Source of the DNA: Rhipicephalus microplus
Taxonomy: Eukaryota; Arthropoda; Arachnida; Ixodida; Ixodidae
DNA length: 64,000 nucleotides
Direction: 5' to 3'
Assembly: GCF_043290135.1 (NCBI RefSeq)
Contig: NC_134701.1
Span: 199,664,601-199,728,600, forward strand
In this document: piece by piece, positions 56,201 to 64,000 of the stretch
Layout: every line of letters starts with the position of its first letter
Position numbering within the stretch: position 1 is the first letter of the stretch
Translations under genes and position numbers: made by a program
Notes under the pieces: model-generated
Databases searched by the model: none
The model's input: only the letters and a program-made list of their open reading frames with translations
What the model was told of the DNA's origin: nothing

Positions 56201-56699
56201 CACACTGTACTAAAGCGCGTCAAGGCGATGAAAATATCGCCAGGTGCTAAGAATTTTTTTAAAATTACATACCGGTACGCTGACCGTCAAAACCTGGGTG
56301 GCTGCAAAGGGGTTTTATGTTCCTTGGGGCACGCATTGCATAATATGCAGAAAGGAGGAGACAATTCAGCATGTATTCATTGACTGCTGGGATGCTATCT
56401 TTCTTTGGGACGTGCTCCAGCGCACGATCAAAAAAGATTTCCCCATTGATGCACATGGCATCCGCTATTTGCAAATACAAAGTGACGACGGTACCCCATA
56501 TGATATGATAATGCTTATGGCTCTTCATAGCATTTGGAAATCCAGGATGGCAGCCATGCACTTTGATGTAGATGCACGAGCACCCACCCAGTACTTCAAA
56601 GAGTATATAAGAAATTTTGTGGATGAACAAAAGTTGCAGGAATTCACCCCAGAATGGTTGCCGCGCGTCGAATTACTATCGACGATAAAAACATTTTAA
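53300..56699 (+). pseudogene. Retrotransposon ORF2, two nonsense codons and a frameshift
   Basis: The frame starts MVQIENSIRVATLNVRGLAS. One key endonuclease motif reads GNFN (at about 53739) where all other copies have GDFN, so the catalytic Asp is lost. TGA at 55076-55078 replaces CGA, and TAG at 55685-55687 replaces TGG. A 1-nt change in the T/A-rich run near 56250 shifts the frame before the finger. YADD is near 55398. The copy at 2-3355 lacks all of these lesions. Confidence 0.91.
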
Positions 56700-56819
56700 C
56701 AGATGCGTGGCCGCATCATTTGAGCCACGGTTTTTACAATGTTTTGGATTGTGTTGTGTAATTATCTGTTAATATGTGTATTGTTTACGTGAGCCGAAAA
56801 CAGGCAATAAAGAAAAAAA

Positions 56820-56892
56820 AAGCTTGTGGTGTAGTGGTTATCACATCCGCCTTACACGCGGAAGGCCCCATGTTCGATCCCTGGTAGGCACA
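56820..56892 (+). tRNA. tRNA-Val (UAC) at retrotransposon 3' junction
   Basis: Target sequence restarts at nt 3 (GCTTGTGG at 56822). The anticodon loop is CTTACAC and the stem perfect. The T loop starts TGTTCGATC and the 3' acceptor strand reads TAGGCAC. Two 5' acceptor pairs are lost to the tail. Confidence 0.75.
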
Positions 56893-56986
56893 AGACCATT
56901 TCTTTTTTTACAGTTTCAACATATGTCATTGAACAAAGACTAATTCGTGAGAGCTCTGCACAGCGGTGCTTGTGGTGTAGTGGTTA

Positions 56987-57001
56987 AATAAAGAAAAAAA
57001 A
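56987..57001 (+). mobile_element. Tail-only retrotransposon insertion (15 bp) inside a tRNA-Val
   Basis: AATAAAGAAAAAAAA, the 3' tail of the tRNA-inserting elements, stands alone. It is flanked by GCTTGTGGTGTAGTGGTTA (56968-56986) and the same 19 bp with one mismatch (57002-57020). This is an extreme 5' truncation. Confidence 0.85.
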
Positions 57002-57072
57002 GCTTGGGGTGTAGTGGTTATCACATCCGCCTAACACGCGGAAGGTCCCAGGTTCGATCCCTGGCAGACACA
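57000..57072 (+). tRNA. tRNA-Val (AAC) rebuilt after the tail-only insertion
   Basis: Target sequence restarts at nt 3 with GCTTGGGGTG (one change from consensus). The anticodon loop CTAACAC and stems are consensus, and the 3' end is CAGACAC A. The intact 21-nt left fragment of the same unit is at 56966-56986. Confidence 0.75.
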
Positions 57073-57186
57073 AAGGTTTTCGTTTTTACAGTTTCAATAT
57101 ACGTCATTGAACAAACACTAATTCGTTGAAGCTGTGCTTGTGGTGTAAGGATTCCATTTTCGGCCGATCTAGCGAAAGGACGTCTT

Positions 57187-58350
57187 ATGGGCTTCGGCGG
57201 AGAGGTTATAGCGGTCACGGGAACAGGTTTTCGGCAATGGATAATGAGTACCAGGTTGTTGTGCCTCGTCTGTTTACAGGTCGGTTGCTTTCAGATACAT
57301 TTTTTTGCACGTGGACGTAAGCACTCGCCCGTACAAGTTTGAGGGTTTCCGTGACGCTCTGGCTCAACGGTCGATACATACCTTAGGTTATCGCCTGGGG
57401 GTCGTATCGTATGAGCCACGTGTGGGCCGTCACTTTCAAGGATGCGGTGTAGATGAAGAAGTCGGCCGATGTCGGTGAACTGCAAGTTAGAGGCAAGCGC
57501 TGTATTATCATCGACCCGGCAAACAGCGACATTCGAATGAAGGGGTCACTTGGTCCTTCATAGCGTGCCTCATGAAGATGTAGGACTTGCCTTCGCACAT
57601 TTCGGCAAAGCCAAAGAGGTCAAGGATTGGTGGCGGGCGGAGGGAGTAGAGGACGAGGTTTCCACTACAAGAGTTGTGACCCTCAATATGAACGCCGGGG
57701 TGAAAATAGATGACCTTCTACGCCATCTAATTGTCACAGGCGAGATCGCACTTGTCGTGCCGAAGAGGGCTCCGCTCTGTCTTCGCTGTCGTGGCACGGG
57801 CCATATCCGCAGTGAGTGGCGCATTCCAAGATCTGGTGTTCGCCGGCGTTTCCGTCATGAAGACAGCCAATGTCAGTGAACGTACGCCAGCGTGACCGCG
57901 CCAGGGAGCAACGAGGACCAAGTCGATCTACTGATTTATGAGGCTGACTCAGAGGAGACGGCGGCTTCAACGTGCGACAGTGAGCCTTCACCATCGACGT
58001 CGTCTTATTCTCCGCCTGAAGAAACAGAGAAGCAGCGGGTCGTGGAACTTGTAAAGAAACCCAAACAGGCGCTTACCCGAGCCGTCAAGGCCACGCCGAC
58101 GAGCACGGTAACCTCATCAGATCCTACGTTCCAGGCGAGTGTAAATCAACCCGATGACGAGAATGTGGATATTACGCAAGGACCAACCATTTCGAGCAGC
58201 GAGCCGCATCAGGACCATGGCGGCGGGGATGAACCACCGACAAAAGCGTCAGGTGGAAGTGATTCCCTTTCAAACCACGGCCGAATATTCCAAGAAAACC
58301 ACGGCTGTCGGTGGTTCACCCGCCTCTGTTGGCAATCGAGCAAGGAATAA
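57187..58350 (+). pseudogene. Decayed retrotransposon ORF1
   Basis: Recognisable segments occur in several frames: DNEYQVVVPRLFTGR near 57240, an RRM-like VGLAFAHFGKAKEV near 57590, and LCLRCRGTGHIRSEW near 57770, where the final knuckle Cys has become Trp. The second knuckle is lost (SGVRRRFRHEDSQC). Stops include one near 57880. The acidic tail is open at 57892-58350. Confidence 0.82.
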
Positions 58351-58611
58351 ATGGCGCGAGGGGTCTCGAGTTTTTTCTTTCTTTTCCGCTCGTTTTTTTT
58401 TTTTGGCGTTTTTGTATATATTTCCCGGGGAACCCTGCACGCCGCTTTTACCACGTTTGTCGCTTTCAGAGATGCTCTCTATTACCTCGTTTCCTTGTCA
58501 AGCTTTTCCCTTTCCGTGGCACATCTGGTCAAGTACAGGACAGCAGGACGTTTTTGAATGCAGGGTCGCCGCACTTTAGATGTGTACGCCAGCTGGAGAG
58601 TGCCATTTATG

Positions 58612-59282
58612 ACTATGGATTTTGAAACTGGTCTACGTGTAGCAACCCTAAGCGCTCGAGGGCTTAGTGCAAGATGGTGACAGTGCCAATTAAGCCTCCT
58701 ACATACTTGATTCCGGCTTGAACTTAGCAACCGTCCAGAAAGCGGAAATGGAAAGCCGGGAAGCGGCAGACGGCATGGTGCCCCCCTTTCGGTCTCACTT
58801 TGATGTATGTGTTTGTCAAGCTGTAGAAATTTCTGACGGTTGCGTCCTTTTTGTGCGTAAAAAACTTAGGTATATGTGCACAAAGAGTTGTATCGCGCGA
58901 AAGTGGATGTATCTTGGTCGTAGATTTAAGCGTTTCTGGTTTATGTTGCAGCGCAATCTGTGTGTGCGCCCCGCCGCTGTGGTCTAGTGACTAAGGTACT
59001 CGGCTGCTCACCCGCAGGTCGTGGTATTGAATCCCGCCTGCGGCTGCTGCATTCCCGATGGAGGCGGAAATGTTGTAGACCCGTGTGACCAGATTTCGCT
59101 GCACGTTAAATAACCGCAGGTGATCGAATTTTCCGGAGCTCTCCACTACGGTGTCTCTCATAATCGTATGGTGGTTTTAGGACGTCAAACCCCACATATC
59201 AAATCAATCAGTCTGTTTGTGTGTACTAAACATGAAAACGAAGCGCAAAACATTTTTCGAGTGCTTCAAATTTGATTTATAT
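58612..59282 (+). pseudogene. Decayed retrotransposon ORF2, endonuclease start, split by a SINE
   Basis: The start TGLRVATLSARGLSARW matches the usual LRVATLNVRGLASRR but reaches a TGA near 58678. Endonuclease-like sequence continues in shifted frames up to the ICV segment at about 58955, breaks at the SINE, and resumes after 59212 with residues that align to the ICLYAP...DERRIFFEQL region. It ends at the Gypsy LTR. Confidence 0.75.
58968..59210 (+). mobile_element. tRNA-derived SINE, tick Ruka type
   Basis: It begins GCCCCGCCGCTGTGGTCTAG with a Pol III box A (TGGTCTAGTGACTAAGG) and a box B-like GGTCGTGGTATTGAATCC. A tRNA-unrelated body (ATTCCCGATGGAGGCGG, CCGGAGCTCTCCACTACGG) follows, and it ends CATATCAAATCAATCA. 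I recognise this consensus from ixodid ticks. Possible target duplication: TCTGTGTGTG before, TCTGTTTGTGTG after. It is inserted in the ORF2 remnant of the host element. Confidence 0.85.
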
Positions 59283-59410
59283 TGTCACGTTACTCTCGAC
59301 AAACTTGATAAAAAAATGGGCTCGTTTAGTCGACTACTCAAGCAGCGGCTCAGAGAGATCGTCTTCGTCTTCTTTCACACTTCGATCTCACCCAAGCAAA
59401 CCATGTGGCA
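59283..59410 (-). repeat. Putative 3' LTR of the Gypsy element (about 128 bp)
   Basis: On the plus strand it starts TGTCACGTTACTC and ends CCATGTGGCA, giving TG...CA ends in either orientation. It lies four bases beyond a polypurine tract. Boundaries cannot be confirmed without the 5' LTR. Confidence 0.55.
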
Positions 59411-59414
59411 ATAG

Positions 59415-59430
59415 TCCCCCCCTTTGAAAG
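59415..59430 (-). promoter_or_regulatory. Polypurine tract (plus-strand primer site) of the Gypsy element
   Basis: The minus strand reads CTTTCAAAGGGGGGGA. This is a G-rich purine run at the expected place between the pol 3' region and the 3' LTR, used to prime second-strand DNA synthesis. Confidence 0.65.
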
Positions 59431-59648
59431 CATCGACTCGATGCTCGTAAATAAAAAAAAATGAAGGTATACACACGCAGATATAGAGAACCAAAAGAGG
59501 GAGAGTGCCACTACTCGCAGAGCAAATGAGGAAGTTTCGCCAACGCTTCCGCCAAGCGCAAAAAGAAAGGGCATAAAAACACACGAGAACACAAACAGCA
59601 GCAGCAACGCAATGTCACGGCATGTCGTAGCACGTGAAACCACAAGGG

Positions 59649-62600
59649 CTACTGTGTGAAGTAGGGCTTCAGCCGAAGGACATGCACGGTTTCGGGCCGA
59701 AGCTGTCGACGAGAAGACGCTGCGCCGTCCGGAAATACCTCGTAGGTAAGATCTGTGATTCGTCTAAGAACCTTGTACGGTCCAAAATAACGGCTTAGGA
59801 GTTTTTCGGATAAGCCTGGTCGCCGTACAGGGATCCACACCCACACTCGGTCCCCAGGGTGGTAGGTGACATTTCGATGGCGGAGGTTGTAACGTCGTGC
59901 GTCTGCATCTTGTTGGTGACTGGTGTTTATGCGAGCTAGCTGACGAGCTTCTTCGGCGTATTGAGTGTATTGCTCAGCATCTTGAGCAAGTTCATTGCTT
60001 TCGTCGCACGGAAGCATAGCATCGAGCATGGTTCGCACGTTGCGTCCGTAAACAAGTCGGAAAGGCGGAAATCGCGTTGTTTCTTGCGTTGCCGTATTAT
60101 AAGCAAACGTGATGTATGGAAGAATCTCGTCCCAGGTTTTATGTTGTACGTCCACGTACATTGACAGCATGTCCGCTATGGTCTTGTTAAGCCTCTCTGT
60201 CAGTCCATTGGATTGCGGATGATAAGCCGTTGTTTTTCGATGACTTGTGCAGCTCAGTTTTAAAATGTCCTCCATCATTCGTGCTGTAAACGACGTCCCT
60301 CTGTCCGTAATCACGCATGACGGGGCACCATGCCGTAGGACGATTTGGTGCACGAAGAACTGCGCGACTTCAGAGGCCGTGCCACGGGGTAACGCTTTTG
60401 TTTCAGCATAACGCGTAAGATAATCTGTCGCAACTATAATCCATTTGTTCCCAGAGGACGACAAAGGGAAGGGCCCGAGAAGGTCCATTCCCACGAGGTC
60501 AAACGGTGTCCGTGGTGGTGCGATCGGCTGGAGCAGGCCCGCGGGTCTCACAGGCGGAGTCTTGCGGCGCTGGCACTCACGGCAGCCTTTCACATATTGA
60601 TGTACACTAGTTGATAGTCGCGGCCAGTAATACTGTTGGCGTACTCGGGCGAGAGTTCGCGAATAGCCCAAATGTCCTGACGTGGGCTCGTCGTGGCACG
60701 CCAGGAGGATTTCATCACGCGTGTCGGTAGGAACAACGAGTAGGAAGGCCTTGTCGCTACCACGGGCGTTTTTCTTGTAAAGAATGCCTCTTCTTAGACA
60801 AAAAGAGGACAGTTCGCGAGCAATGTGTTGAGGGACCTGAGAGTTGCGGCCTTCCAGGGAATCAATGACTGGGCGTAATTCACCGTCTGCCCGCTGCTTT
60901 GACATAAATTCGGAGTCACTAACTGCTCCGAGAAAGGCATCTTCATCTTCGGAGCCCCTGACAGCGTTCCCCACAGGTGCTCGAGAAAGCGCGTCGGCGT
61001 CTTCGTGTTTGCGCCCTGACCTGTACACAATCGTAATGTCAAACTCCTGCAAACGCAAACTCCACCGTGCGAGACGGCCGGATGGATCTCTGAGATTTGC
61101 CAGCCAGCAGAGCGAGTGGTGGTCAGTCACCACTTTGAAGGGACGACCGTAGAGGTAAGGCCGAAATTTGGTCGTCGCCCACACGACTGCGAGGCATTCT
61201 TTTTCTGACGTAGAATAGTTGGTCTCAGCTCGAGAAAGAGTACGACTGGCGTAAGCTATCACATGCTCAACGCCGCCGTGTCGTTGTACAAGGACAGCGC
61301 CAAGTCTGACGTTGCTGGCATCTGTATGAATTTCTGTAGCAGCGTCCTCATCAAAATGGGCAAGAACAGGGGCTGTTTGCATTCTCTGTCGTAACTCTGT
61401 GAACGCTGTAACTTGTTCTGCGCCCCAAGTAAAGGGTACGTCATCTCGGGTGAGTCGCGTAAGAGGTTCAGCTATCTTAGAGAAGTTGGCGATAAATCGG
61501 CGATAATACGCGCACAAGCCGAGGAAACGGCGTACTGCTCTTTTATCTGATGGGACAGGGAAGGCGGCGACAGCAGCAGTTTTGTCTGGATCAGGTCGCA
61601 CTCCATCTGCACTAATGACATGTCCCAGAAATTTCAGCTCTTCATAGCCGAAATGGCATTTTTGGGGTTTCAGCGTAAGTTCAGCTGTGCGAATGGCTTC
61701 CAGAACCTTTCTCAGACGCTTCAGATGTTCTTCAAAGCTCTCGGAAAAGATGACCACATCATCGAGGTAGACAAGGCAGCTTTGCCACTTCAAGCCAGCG
61801 AGAACTGTGTCCATCATTCTCTGAAAAGTGGCTGGTGCAGAACAGAGGCCGAAGGGAAGAACTCGGAATTCGTAAAGTCCGTCTGGAGTCACAAACGCGG
61901 TTTTTTCTCGGTCTCGTTCATCCACTTCAATTTGCCAATAGCCACTCTTTAGATCGATGGACGAAAAATACTTCGCACGTCGTAACCTGTCGAGGGAGTC
62001 GTCTACTCGTGGAAGCGGGTAGACGTCCTTTTTTGTGACGCTATTAAGCTTCCTGTAGTCAATACAGAATCGCAGCGTTCCGTCTTTTTTCTTTACTAGA
62101 ACGACTGGCGAGGACCAAGCGCTGCTGGATGGTTGAATAATCCCGTCATCGAGCATCTCTTTTACTTGTGTCTGAATAGCCTCGCGTTCTTTGGCAGAAA
62201 CGCGATAAGGCTGCTGCCGGATGGGGCGGATGTCATCGTCGGTAATAATTCGATGCTTCGTGAGGTGTGTTTGACGGACTTTAGAAGAAGAGGCGAAGCA
62301 AGATCTAAACTCCCTTAAAAGGTCGTGAAGTGCAGCCTTTCTCTCGTCTGACAGCGTCGAATTAATGTCGATGTGGTCCAGAAATTCCTTATCCTCATGC
62401 GTTTCCTCGGACGCGAAGCACTCCGTGACGTCGGCAACAGGTTCTCCATAAGCTAGGGTGGTTCCACGGAAAAGATGCCGGTGCTCGTAATTGAAGTTCG
62501 TAGCTAGTATCGTTGACTGTCCGTCACGGACTCGCACAACACTTCGGGCGGCGCATACACCTTGGAGCAGCAGAAGTGATAAGTTGCTTTCAGCCACCAC

Positions 62601-63155
62601 GTCGCCGTCTTGGAAGTCTTCACAAGTGACTTCGATGGGAACAGTTGCTCGAGGTGGCAGCGTCACACTGTCGTCAGCAACACGCAGCGCAAGTCTACGG
62701 CAGTTATCGACGTCTCGATCTGTTGCGCCTTGAGTCGAGAAGGTCACGATGCGCTCACGGAGATTTATGATGGCACCGTATTCCCGAAGGAAGTCCATGC
62801 CGATAATCAGCTGTCGCGAACAGTCGCGCAGAACGAGGCAGCTGAGCACAAACGTTGACGCACGAATTTTCACTCTTGCGGTACAGCGACCCAGCGATGT
62901 TACAACGTGTCCTCCAGCTGTTCGAATTCGCGTTCCATTCCACGGCGTGATCACTTTCCTGAGATCTTTCGCTAGCCTCCCGCTGATGATCGAATAGTCT
63001 GCACCAGTGTCTACCAATGCACTGACCTGAAGACCGTCAACCAGCACAGGTATGTCGAGCGACACGCGGTCACTAAGTTCAGATGCGGATGTCGGCGTTT
63101 CTTCGGCACTGCGATTATTCTCGGACGAAATGCCTTCGGCGTTGCGTGCAAGCAT
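59649..63155 (-). CDS. Gypsy Pol polyprotein: protease, RT, RNase H, integrase (intact)
   Basis: 1168 residues from the first ATG in frame. The frame stays open upstream into the gag end, so the true product is probably a frameshift fusion. The aspartic protease has DTGADYSI (Asp49) and IIGMDFL near 117-122. RT carries DYRKLN near 366-371, LPFGLCSAPATFQ near 433 and YLDD at 463-466. RNase H has TDAS near 611. The integrase has the zinc-binding set H821, H828, C858, C861 and a DDE triad D891 (MDLLGPF), D951 (TDRGTSF) and E987 (GLTERLN). The C-terminus (YHPGDRVWVW, then SRYFGPYKVLRRI) is the usual GPY/F-like end. No stop or frameshift interrupts it, so the copy may be young. Confidence 0.93.
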   Translation of the reverse strand: MLARNAEGISSENNRSAEETPTSASELSDRVSLDIPVLVDGLQVSALVDTGADYSIISGRLAKDLRKVITPWNGTRIRTAGGHVVTSLGRCTARVKIRASTFVLSCLVLRDCSRQLIIGMDFLREYGAIINLRERIVTFSTQGATDRDVDNCRRLALRVADDSVTLPPRATVPIEVTCEDFQDGDVVAESNLSLLLLQGVCAARSVVRVRDGQSTILATNFNYEHRHLFRGTTLAYGEPVADVTECFASEETHEDKEFLDHIDINSTLSDERKAALHDLLREFRSCFASSSKVRQTHLTKHRIITDDDIRPIRQQPYRVSAKEREAIQTQVKEMLDDGIIQPSSSAWSSPVVLVKKKDGTLRFCIDYRKLNSVTKKDVYPLPRVDDSLDRLRRAKYFSSIDLKSGYWQIEVDERDREKTAFVTPDGLYEFRVLPFGLCSAPATFQRMMDTVLAGLKWQSCLVYLDDVVIFSESFEEHLKRLRKVLEAIRTAELTLKPQKCHFGYEELKFLGHVISADGVRPDPDKTAAVAAFPVPSDKRAVRRFLGLCAYYRRFIANFSKIAEPLTRLTRDDVPFTWGAEQVTAFTELRQRMQTAPVLAHFDEDAATEIHTDASNVRLGAVLVQRHGGVEHVIAYASRTLSRAETNYSTSEKECLAVVWATTKFRPYLYGRPFKVVTDHHSLCWLANLRDPSGRLARWSLRLQEFDITIVYRSGRKHEDADALSRAPVGNAVRGSEDEDAFLGAVSDSEFMSKQRADGELRPVIDSLEGRNSQVPQHIARELSSFCLRRGILYKKNARGSDKAFLLVVPTDTRDEILLACHDEPTSGHLGYSRTLARVRQQYYWPRLSTSVHQYVKGCRECQRRKTPPVRPAGLLQPIAPPRTPFDLVGMDLLGPFPLSSSGNKWIIVATDYLTRYAETKALPRGTASEVAQFFVHQIVLRHGAPSCVITDRGTSFTARMMEDILKLSCTSHRKTTAYHPQSNGLTERLNKTIADMLSMYVDVQHKTWDEILPYITFAYNTATQETTRFPPFRLVYGRNVRTMLDAMLPCDESNELAQDAEQYTQYAEEARQLARINTSHQQDADARRYNLRHRNVTYHPGDRVWVWIPVRRPGLSEKLLSRYFGPYKVLRRITDLTYEVFPDGAASSRRQLRPETVHVLRLKPYFTQ

Positions 63156-63213
63156 CGATGGGAGGTCTTCCGCACTTTGAGTCCCAGCGACTTGCCCCCG
63201 AAGGCCGCTGCCT

Positions 63214-64000
63214 TCAGTTTTCCCGACGAGGGCTCGGGGAGCGTTGCCGTGCCGTCACCCCAAAACGTGGCCCAGTGGCTGCGGGTCTCCTCGGAGATGG
63301 TGACCGCGATTGCCGTCGTGTAAAGGGTGCACGCTGTTGCACGAGATATTCTTCGATATCCCTTGGCCTTTGGCCAATTCGGGGACGAGGGGAATTGACG
63401 GAAAATCCGCGCAGTCCAAGTTGCCGGTATGGGCATTCGCGGTAAATGTGACCAGCCTCACCGCAATGATAGCAGAGGGGTCGTCTGTCTGGCGTACGCC
63501 AGAGATCAGACTTGCGCGTTGGTGTACGGCGACTATCGATGTCCAAATCAGCGTGCGCTGACTGAATCGCGACTGACGGCATCATTGTCTGGATCGGGAC
63601 GTATGGCATTGTCTGGATCGGGACGTGCGGCACTGTCTGGATCGGGACGTGCGGCACTGGCTGGATCGGGACTCCTTGACCCGAAAGAGGAGTGGCAGAT
63701 CGCAAGGCTTCCGCGTACGTACGACGGCGACTGTCAGTAGACACAGGAGCCGTTTCCAGATCAACCGACGTCGGCGGAAAACGATGGGCGTGCAGCACCT
63801 GCTGGACCTCGTCGCGGATGACACTGGTGATAGAACCAACATCGATTTGCCTTGTCCCGTACATCTTTTCCATTTCTTCCCGGACGACAGATCGAATGAT
63901 CTCGCGAATCCATTCGGGGCTCTTGCTCCCAGGGGTGGCGAAAATCTCGGGAGTTGAGGCAGCATTCACTTGACGGTCAAACTGGGCAGACCGTTGGTGC
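63214..64000 (-). CDS. Gypsy Gag protein, N-terminus outside window
   Basis: Open from the window edge to the stop at 63214 (about 262 codons seen). It has an N-terminal helical segment (EWIREIIRSVVREEMEKMYG), a Pro-rich repeat region with the heptad-like unit VPIQTVPH or VPIQTMPY several times, one zinc knuckle CYHCGEAGHIYREC and a basic Arg/Ser tail. Pol lies in the +1 frame relative to this gag (or -2), and the two frames overlap, so Pol would need a +1 shift or internal initiation. The repeat unit is visible as tandem 24-30 bp blocks near 63590-63660. Confidence 0.85.
   Translation of the reverse strand, partial: HQRSAQFDRQVNAASTPEIFATPGSKSPEWIREIIRSVVREEMEKMYGTRQIDVGSITSVIRDEVQQVLHAHRFPPTSVDLETAPVSTDSRRRTYAEALRSATPLSGQGVPIQPVPHVPIQTVPHVPIQTMPYVPIQTMMPSVAIQSAHADLDIDSRRTPTRKSDLWRTPDRRPLCYHCGEAGHIYRECPYRQLGLRGFSVNSPRPRIGQRPRDIEEYLVQQRAPFTRRQSRSPSPRRPAATGPRFGVTARQRSPSPRREN

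Larger units (their letters stand above)
51986..56821 (+). mobile_element. Full-length non-LTR retrotransposon, sister copy of the element at the window start
   Basis: It starts ACATTCCACATCCGG after GTGTTTGTGGTGTAAGTGG (51967-51985) and ends in an AATAAAGAAAAAAAA tail joined to GCTTGTGG at 56822. The leader is 38 bp. ORF2 and the 3' UTR match the copy at 1-3474 almost base for base, which makes it the guide to that copy's missing 5' half. Confidence 0.93.
57149..59282 (+). mobile_element. Old non-LTR retrotransposon remnant in tRNA-Val, itself invaded by a SINE and a Gypsy element
   Basis: It starts GGATTCCATTTTCGG after GTGCTTGTGGTGTAA (57134-57148). A decayed ORF1 and the start of a decayed ORF2 follow. 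The ORF2 endonuclease region is split by the SINE at 58968-59210 and then cut off by the Gypsy LTR at 59283. The remainder, if present, lies beyond the window. Confidence 0.85.
59283..64000 (-). mobile_element. Ty3/Gypsy-type LTR retrotransposon, 5' part beyond window
   Basis: Read on the minus strand: gag (from the window edge to 63214), pol (63155-59649), a polypurine tract and a short putative 3' LTR. The order protease-RT-RNase H-integrase is that of Ty3/Gypsy. No envelope-like frame lies between pol and the LTR. It is inserted in the decayed retroelement at 57149-59282. The 5' LTR, primer-binding site and other flank are outside the window. Confidence 0.92.

Noticed and set aside
59960..62740. 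Plus-strand frames across the Gypsy pol region (for example 60844-61152, 61620-61952)
   Set aside because: They are complements of the long intact minus-strand pol and have no independent support.
59649..63155. Endogenous retrovirus with an envelope gene
   Set aside because: No frame for an envelope exists between pol and the putative LTR. The domain order and motifs are those of a Ty3/Gypsy retrotransposon.

Overview
The window looks like arthropod DNA, most likely from an ixodid (hard) tick. It holds no recognisable single-copy host protein gene. The tick assignment rests on a tRNA-derived SINE at 58968-59210, which I recognise as the tick 'Ruka' type, and on the style of the retroelements. 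It is an inference I could not check by search.

The backbone is a very large tandem array of tRNA-Val-like genes. The unit is 143-146 bp: a 73-nt tRNA with box A, box B and a 7-bp acceptor stem, then a T-run typical of RNA polymerase III termination, then a conserved spacer with a TATA-like motif about 46 nt upstream of the next tRNA. I counted 149 full-length units in three blocks (3475-7394, 8297-15092, 19987-31009) and seven more between elements. Valine anticodons AAC, UAC and CAC dominate. A minority read UAU, AAU, AGC, ACC, UUC or AAA and are probably pseudo-tRNAs.

The array is interrupted by non-LTR retrotransposons with a Tx1/L1-like layout: ORF1 with two CCHC zinc knuckles, and ORF2 with an APE-type endonuclease, a reverse transcriptase (YADD) and a C-terminal C-C-H-C finger. 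At every junction visible in the window they lie in the same orientation as the tRNA. Nearly all are cut into the same place, within tRNA nt 1-18 (the acceptor 5' strand through box A), with target duplications that rebuild most or all of a tRNA-Val downstream. At least five divergent lineages share this site: 1-3474 and 51986-56821; 15093-19988; 46911-51820 (also the ORF1 half of 31010-34561); 34724-39580 (also the ORF2 half of 31010-34561); and 57149-59282. A 5'-truncated copy lies at 7395-8296, and an insertion made only of tail sequence lies at 56987-57001. 5' leaders are only about 38-42 bp, so the elements may depend on the tRNA locus for transcription. ORF2 of the first element is open throughout the visible part, and the 15093-19988 copy has a single nonsense codon. 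The others are pseudogenes.

Other transposons are nested in this structure. A 6.9-kb P-superfamily DNA transposon (40032-46902, THAP-domain transposase, broken) sits in the 5' target duplication of the 46911-51820 retroelement. A tick SINE and a minus-strand Ty3/Gypsy element (59283 to window end, intact pol, gag cut by the window edge) sit in the decayed retroelement at the right end. The locus resembles rDNA with R1/R2: a multicopy RNA gene array occupied by dedicated site-specific retrotransposons, here with tRNA-Val as the niche.
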